DNA from: Mycobacterium sp. UM_WGJ
GTDB lineage: Bacteria > Actinomycetota > Actinomycetes > Mycobacteriales > Mycobacteriaceae
Direction: 5' to 3'
NCBI RefSeq assembly: GCF_000455125.1
Contig: NZ_AUWR01000027.1
Coordinates: 26,435 to 90,434 of the forward strand
DNA: 64,000 nucleotides
Below are positions 60,187-64,000 of this stretch, piece by piece. The notes beneath the pieces are model-generated. The model had not been told where the DNA came from. It made no database searches and saw only the letters and a list, made by a program, of their open reading frames with translations. How positions within the stretch are numbered: the stretch's first letter is position 1; the number at the start of each line of letters is the position of its first letter. Both the position numbers and the translations under genes were made by a program.

Positions 60187-63059
60187 GACTGGTTCTGTCC
60201 CTGGTCAGTGTCGAGGCCATTTTCCCCGCCCTTTTCCGGGCCCGTGTCCAGGCCGGTTTCCCGGGCATGCGACCGCGCGGCGTGCACTCCGCCGAAGTGA
60301 CGGCTGATCGACGTGCGGATCGCCGCGGGATCCCGTTCCACTGGCTCGTGGACGGGCTGAGGCGGTACGCCGTTGGATGTTACCGGCTGTTCTGCCTCGC
60401 CCGGATCGGGTGCGCCGGCATGGGGGCCGTCCTCCGCCTCCGGCGGCCCCTCTGCCGCGGCTGAGCCGGGCACCAGCCGGGCGCCGGGCTCGCGGACCGG
60501 AAGGCCGTGTTCGGTGTGGGCGACCACCGGCACGTTTTCCACTTCGGCGGCTACCGACCAGCCGCGGTCCCAGACCGACTGCCAGTCCAGGTCGGCGCGC
60601 AGGCCGGGTTCGTTGGGGTCGATGCCCACCGACTCCGAGAGCATCCGCTGATAGATCGAGTCGGTCTCGGTGGCGGGCTCGGGCTCGGGCTCGGGGGCAG
60701 GGGTGCCGGCCCGGGCACGCGCGGCGAAATACCCTGACGTATCAGCGGGCGCGAACTTCTCGACCACCGGTGCGGGTGCCCGGTGCGGGTTCGGGGCCGG
60801 CGCGTCCGACTGCCCTGCACCCTGATCCTCAGCTTCCCACCACGGTTGCGGCAGCTCGCGGCGTACTCGCTCGGGGGCGGTCGGCGGCTGCGCCGGTTGT
60901 TCGGCGGGCACGCCGGTGATACCGCTGGATCCCGGGGTACGTCGCGGCAGCAGCGAGACGACGGGACCGGGCTCGGCAGGCTCGGCTTCCTCGTAGGGCG
61001 CATACGACTGCTCGGGCTCGGGCTCGTACTCGTATGGTTCGGCTTCATACCCGTGCGGTGCGGGTTGCGGCTGCTCGGCGGGAGCGAGATAGGGCTGGGC
61101 GGGCGGCGCGAGTGCCGGCGACAGCTGCTCGAGGGGCCTGACGGTCAGCAGGTGCGGCGGCAGATACACCTCGGCGGTGATGCCGCGAGATCCCTGCGAG
61201 GCCGGGAACAGCCGGACCTCGATATCGTGGCGAGCCGCCAGCCGGGAGATCACGAACAGACCCATGTGGCGGGCGTTCTCCGGGCTGAACTCGCCGCCGG
61301 CCGCCAGCCGCATGTTGGCCATCCGCAGGTCGGCGTCGGTCATCCCCAACCCGACGTCGACGACCTCGACCACTACCCCGCCGTCGTTCTCGAGACCAGC
61401 GACCACCCGGACCGGCTCGGTCGGCGCCGAATAGCGCAGCGCGTTGTCGATCAGTTCCGCGAGCAGGTGGATGCAGTCCGCGGCGGCAGCGCCGATCACG
61501 GTGGTGTCGGGCACCAGCACCGTCTGCACCCGGTCGTAGCCCTCCACCTCCGAGGTGGCCGCGCTGATCAGGGTCGCCAGCGGAACCGGCCGGCCCCGCT
61601 CATGCGGCACCCGCGCACCGGCCAGCACCAGCAGGTTCGCGCCGTTGCGCCGCATCCGGGCGGCCAGATGGTCCAGCCGGAACAGGCTTTCGAGTCGGTC
61701 CGGGTCGTCCTCATCGCGCTCCAGCCGGTCGATCAGCGCCAACTGCTGATCGACCAGGGACCGGTTGCGCCGCGACATCGTCTCGAACATCTCGTTGACC
61801 AGGCGCCGGAGCCGGGCCTCATCACCGGCAAGCAGGAGCGCCTGCGCGTGCAGCTCGTCGACGGCGTGGGCGACCTGCCCCACTTCCTCGGTGGTGTACA
61901 CCGGCAGCGGGTCGGGGTCGCGATCCGAACCGGGCGCGCCGGCGCGCAACCGGGCGATCTCCTGTTCGAGGTCGACGTGAGCGACCCGCAAGGCGCTGTC
62001 GCGCAGGGTCCGCAGTGGGCGCACCAACGAGCGCGCCACCAGCCACACCGCCAGCAGCGTGGTCGCGATCGCGGCCAGCACCAGCACGGCGTCGCGAAGG
62101 GCCGCGGCGCGCCGGTCCGCGGCCCGATCTTCCACCGCGGCAGTGACCGCACCGGTGTTCTCGCTGATGATCCGGGCGGCGATCTGGTCGGTGGTACGGA
62201 TCGAATCGCGCAACACCGGGTTGTTGGGCAGCACCTGTTCGGGGTCGGACATGATCGACATCCGGGTCACCAGCTGCTGTTGCAGCGACTTGGCGTCCGG
62301 GGAGTCCACCCCGAGCACCTCGGTCATCCCGAACAAGGTCGACGGCTCGGTACCGGCCAGGGTCATCATCGAGGTGCGCAGCTCCGGATCCGGCAGCTCG
62401 CCGCCCCGGTTGACCAGCAGCTCCTGCATCATCATCTGGCCCCGGGCACCGACCGCACGGCTCAGCGCCTCGGTCTGCGCGCGAATCCGCTCGCTGTCCA
62501 CCCGCACCGACCCGTTGATGGCATCCTCGGCGGTCAGCAGGATCGGCGCGTAGCCGGTCACCTCCTCACGCAGACCGAGACCGGTGGTCGAAACCGAATT
62601 CAACAGCGCTTGACCGCGATCGATCAGCGACTCCACCCCGGAACGCACATCGGTCGCCACGTCGGTGTGCGACAGGCGAGACTGCAGCTCGTACTTGCGG
62701 TTCTCGAAGTTCTTCCGGGCCCCTTCGGCGTCGCCGTCGGAGGAAGCGGCCACCAGCGCGTCGCCCAACGCCGACATGTAATTGGTGATCGCCGGAATCA
62801 TCTCGGCGCGGTCGGCGACCAATCGGAGCTGATTGGCCTCGGTGAGTGCATTGGAGATCCGCAGTCCGCCGAACAGCCCGGCCAGCGCCAACGGCAGCAA
62901 CGCGATCGCCAGCACCTTCCAGCGCACCGGCCAATTGCGCACCGACCATCGCGACGGACGTTTGACCGCCGCGGTTTCCGGCTTGTGGGCGTCCACGGCT
63001 GGTTCGGCTGACGCGTCAAAGGCCTGGTCCACCTCTTCCGGGTGGTCAAAGAGCGTCAC
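60183..63059 (-). CDS. Conservon sensor histidine kinase (CvnA-type, NIT domain)
   Basis: This 958-residue membrane kinase has one helix near residues 45-65 ([20 protein letters not shown]) and an extracytoplasmic nitrate/nitrite-sensor-like NIT domain to about 300. A second helix ([21 protein letters not shown]) and a HAMP-like linker lead to a kinase core with N box [14 protein letters not shown] (about residue 545) and [11 protein letters not shown]. The C-terminal 300 residues are Pro/Glu-rich and probably disordered. A classical phospho-accepting H box is not obvious, as in many conservon kinases. It is the first gene of the set (equal to Rv3365c). The ligand is unknown. Confidence 0.9.
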   Translation of the reverse strand: MTLFDHPEEVDQAFDASAEPAVDAHKPETAAVKRPSRWSVRNWPVRWKVLAIALLPLALAGLFGGLRISNALTEANQLRLVADRAEMIPAITNYMSALGDALVAASSDGDAEGARKNFENRKYELQSRLSHTDVATDVRSGVESLIDRGQALLNSVSTTGLGLREEVTGYAPILLTAEDAINGSVRVDSERIRAQTEALSRAVGARGQMMMQELLVNRGGELPDPELRTSMMTLAGTEPSTLFGMTEVLGVDSPDAKSLQQQLVTRMSIMSDPEQVLPNNPVLRDSIRTTDQIAARIISENTGAVTAAVEDRAADRRAAALRDAVLVLAAIATTLLAVWLVARSLVRPLRTLRDSALRVAHVDLEQEIARLRAGAPGSDRDPDPLPVYTTEEVGQVAHAVDELHAQALLLAGDEARLRRLVNEMFETMSRRNRSLVDQQLALIDRLERDEDDPDRLESLFRLDHLAARMRRNGANLLVLAGARVPHERGRPVPLATLISAATSEVEGYDRVQTVLVPDTTVIGAAAADCIHLLAELIDNALRYSAPTEPVRVVAGLENDGGVVVEVVDVGLGMTDADLRMANMRLAAGGEFSPENARHMGLFVISRLAARHDIEVRLFPASQGSRGITAEVYLPPHLLTVRPLEQLSPALAPPAQPYLAPAEQPQPAPHGYEAEPYEYEPEPEQSYAPYEEAEPAEPGPVVSLLPRRTPGSSGITGVPAEQPAQPPTAPERVRRELPQPWWEAEDQGAGQSDAPAPNPHRAPAPVVEKFAPADTSGYFAARARAGTPAPEPEPEPATETDSIYQRMLSESVGIDPNEPGLRADLDWQSVWDRGWSVAAEVENVPVVAHTEHGLPVREPGARLVPGSAAAEGPPEAEDGPHAGAPDPGEAEQPVTSNGVPPQPVHEPVERDPAAIRTSISRHFGGVHAARSHARETGLDTGPEKGGENGLDTDQGQNQS

Positions 63060-63512
63060 CGGTCGGCGGCCGATTCGCCGACCGCTCGGCTGAAATTCAC
63101 CGTCTGCGCCTCATTCATCGGACTCTCCGGGACATCGCACCCGCACAACGGGTTGCGGTGTGTTTCACGGCATAGCAATTCGACGAGTATGCCAGTCGCC
63201 CGCAGGACTGACCAGAATTTTTACTGAACAGAACACTTTCCGAGACCTGCGCGTGTCTTGACGAACTTCGGTCGAGCAAACAGGCCGCGGGCGATGGTCG
63301 ACCCCATGATCGGGGACTCAGGCGCTTGGACATCCCCCTGGAGTACCCCTCCGGCACGCCGGCGTTCACCGCGTTCGGGCCGCGCGTTCCCGCCATGCGT
63401 CAGGCGCATCTGGCGCGACGCGGGCGGACTTCACGTCAGCGGGATAGTCGAACAGACTGCGGCGACCGGAGGCCGGTCGCTTCACGGCGTGCCGTCATAC
63501 AAGGATGCTGTT
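63060..63512. other. Gap between the conservon and trmL
   Basis: This 453-base stretch separates two divergent genes. Frames read through parts of it have no family resemblance. Bases 63160-63250 are relatively A+T-rich and include CAGAATTTTTACTGAACAG, so the conservon promoter is probably there. I see no RNA gene, repeat or clear operator. Confidence 0.5.
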
Positions 63513-63986
63513 GTGTTCAAAGTGATGTTCTATTCACCCCGCATCCCGCCCAACACCGGCAACGCGATTCGGATGGTGGCGGCGACCGGCGCGGAGCTTC
63601 ATCTGGTGGAACCCATGGGTTTCGACCTGTCCGAACCAAAGCTGCGGCGGGCCGGCTTGGACTATCACGACCTGGCCTGGGTGCGCGTGCACTCGTCACT
63701 GCCGGCGGCGTGGGAGGCGCTGGGTGTATCGAATGGCGCCCGGGTGTTCGCCTTCACCGCCGGCGCCCACACCCCCTACACCGATGTGAGCTATGAGCCC
63801 GGTGACGTGCTGATGTTCGGTCCCGAACCCACCGGCCTGGACGAGGCGACGCTGGCCGACCCGCACATCACCGAGCGGGTGCGTATCCCGATGCTGGCCG
63901 GGCGGCGCTCACTGAACCTGTCGAACGCCGCCGCCGTCGCGGTCTACGAGGCGTGGCGCCAGCACGGGTTCGTCGACGGGGTGTGA
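63513..63986 (+). CDS. trmL: tRNA (cytidine(34)-2'-O)-methyltransferase, SpoU family
   Basis: This is a 157-residue SPOUT methyltransferase made only of the catalytic knot, as in TrmL. Blocks are VMFYSPRIPPNTGNAIRMVAATGAELHLVEPMGFDL, LMFGPEPTGLDE (motif 2) and VRIPMLAGRRSLNLSNAAAVAVYEAWRQ (motif 3). It methylates the wobble 2'-OH of certain leucine tRNAs in E. coli; the target here is presumed by homology. GTG 63513 was chosen because the longer frame lies in non-conserved sequence. It corresponds to Rv3366, next to the conservon. Confidence 0.92.
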   Translation: MFKVMFYSPRIPPNTGNAIRMVAATGAELHLVEPMGFDLSEPKLRRAGLDYHDLAWVRVHSSLPAAWEALGVSNGARVFAFTAGAHTPYTDVSYEPGDVLMFGPEPTGLDEATLADPHITERVRIPMLAGRRSLNLSNAAAVAVYEAWRQHGFVDGV

Positions 63987-64000
63987 CCCGCTGCGCCCGG

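Noticed and set aside
60783-63011. 742-codon open frame antisense to the conservon kinase
   Set aside because: It is entirely inside a well-supported gene and has repetitive Arg/Gln/His-rich composition without motifs.

Overview
The window looks like a chromosomal segment of a non-tuberculous Mycobacterium (Mycolicibacter/Mycolicibacterium-like). The evidence is very high GC content, two PPE proteins, three mycolic-acid S-adenosylmethionine methyltransferases, a KasA/KasB-type condensing enzyme, a SAM-IV riboswitch in front of metY-metX, an Rv1747-like FHA-ABC exporter and a complete conservon (sensor kinase, Roadblock, DUF742, GTPase). Gene order around trpS, metY-metX, folD and the conservon-trmL block follows the M. 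tuberculosis Rv3335c-Rv3366 neighbourhood. The presence of cobF, which M. tuberculosis lacks, argues against that species. Species assignment is inference.

Layout. 1-7.7 kb: end of a PucR-type regulator, a sugar-porter MFS gene overlapping nagA, small enzymes, yihY-trpS, and a TetR regulator coupled to an enoyl-CoA hydratase. 7.8-28.3 kb: an aerobic cobalamin biosynthesis region in three transcription units: cobG-H-IJ-M (+) with cobL (-) converging on it; a riboswitch-led chlID-cobO-cobBC-cobD unit (+); and a riboswitch-led cobN-F-Q-K unit (-). A short stretch of unrelated genes and one decayed gene sits between cobD and cobK. 28.5-33.3 kb: a cobalamin-riboswitch-led ABC importer (lipoprotein, permease, and an ATPase fused to a FhuF-like 2Fe-2S domain) plus a conserved hypothetical gene. 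33.4-39.3 kb: two PPE2-like genes, each behind its own cobalamin riboswitch, separated by a MocR regulator and a divergent PNPOx-like gene. 39.3-49.4 kb: a glycosyltransferase, icd2, the methionine genes, a mycolate methyltransferase and a secreted PE-PPE-domain hydrolase. 49.8-53.4 kb: a DUF732 secreted protein and a cluster of a Kas-type synthase with two mycolate cyclopropane synthase homologues. 53.5-64 kb: folD, an Old Yellow Enzyme, the FHA-ABC exporter, the conservon and trmL.

How it fits together. Five cobalamin-riboswitch-like leaders lie within about 26 kb, so cobalt insertion, late corrin steps, corrinoid or cobalt import and two PPE proteins appear to form one B12 regulon. The most unusual points are these: a short hairpin repeat inserted in the core of the riboswitch before the second PPE gene; the ABC ATPase-FhuF fusion; a CobG that stops before the region carrying the Fe-S cysteines; a CobB-CobC fusion; a 14-residue polycysteine leader peptide between the SAM-IV riboswitch and metY; and a mini-ORF overlapping the start of the first PPE gene.

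All similarity statements come from reading the sequence and general knowledge of the families; no database search was run.
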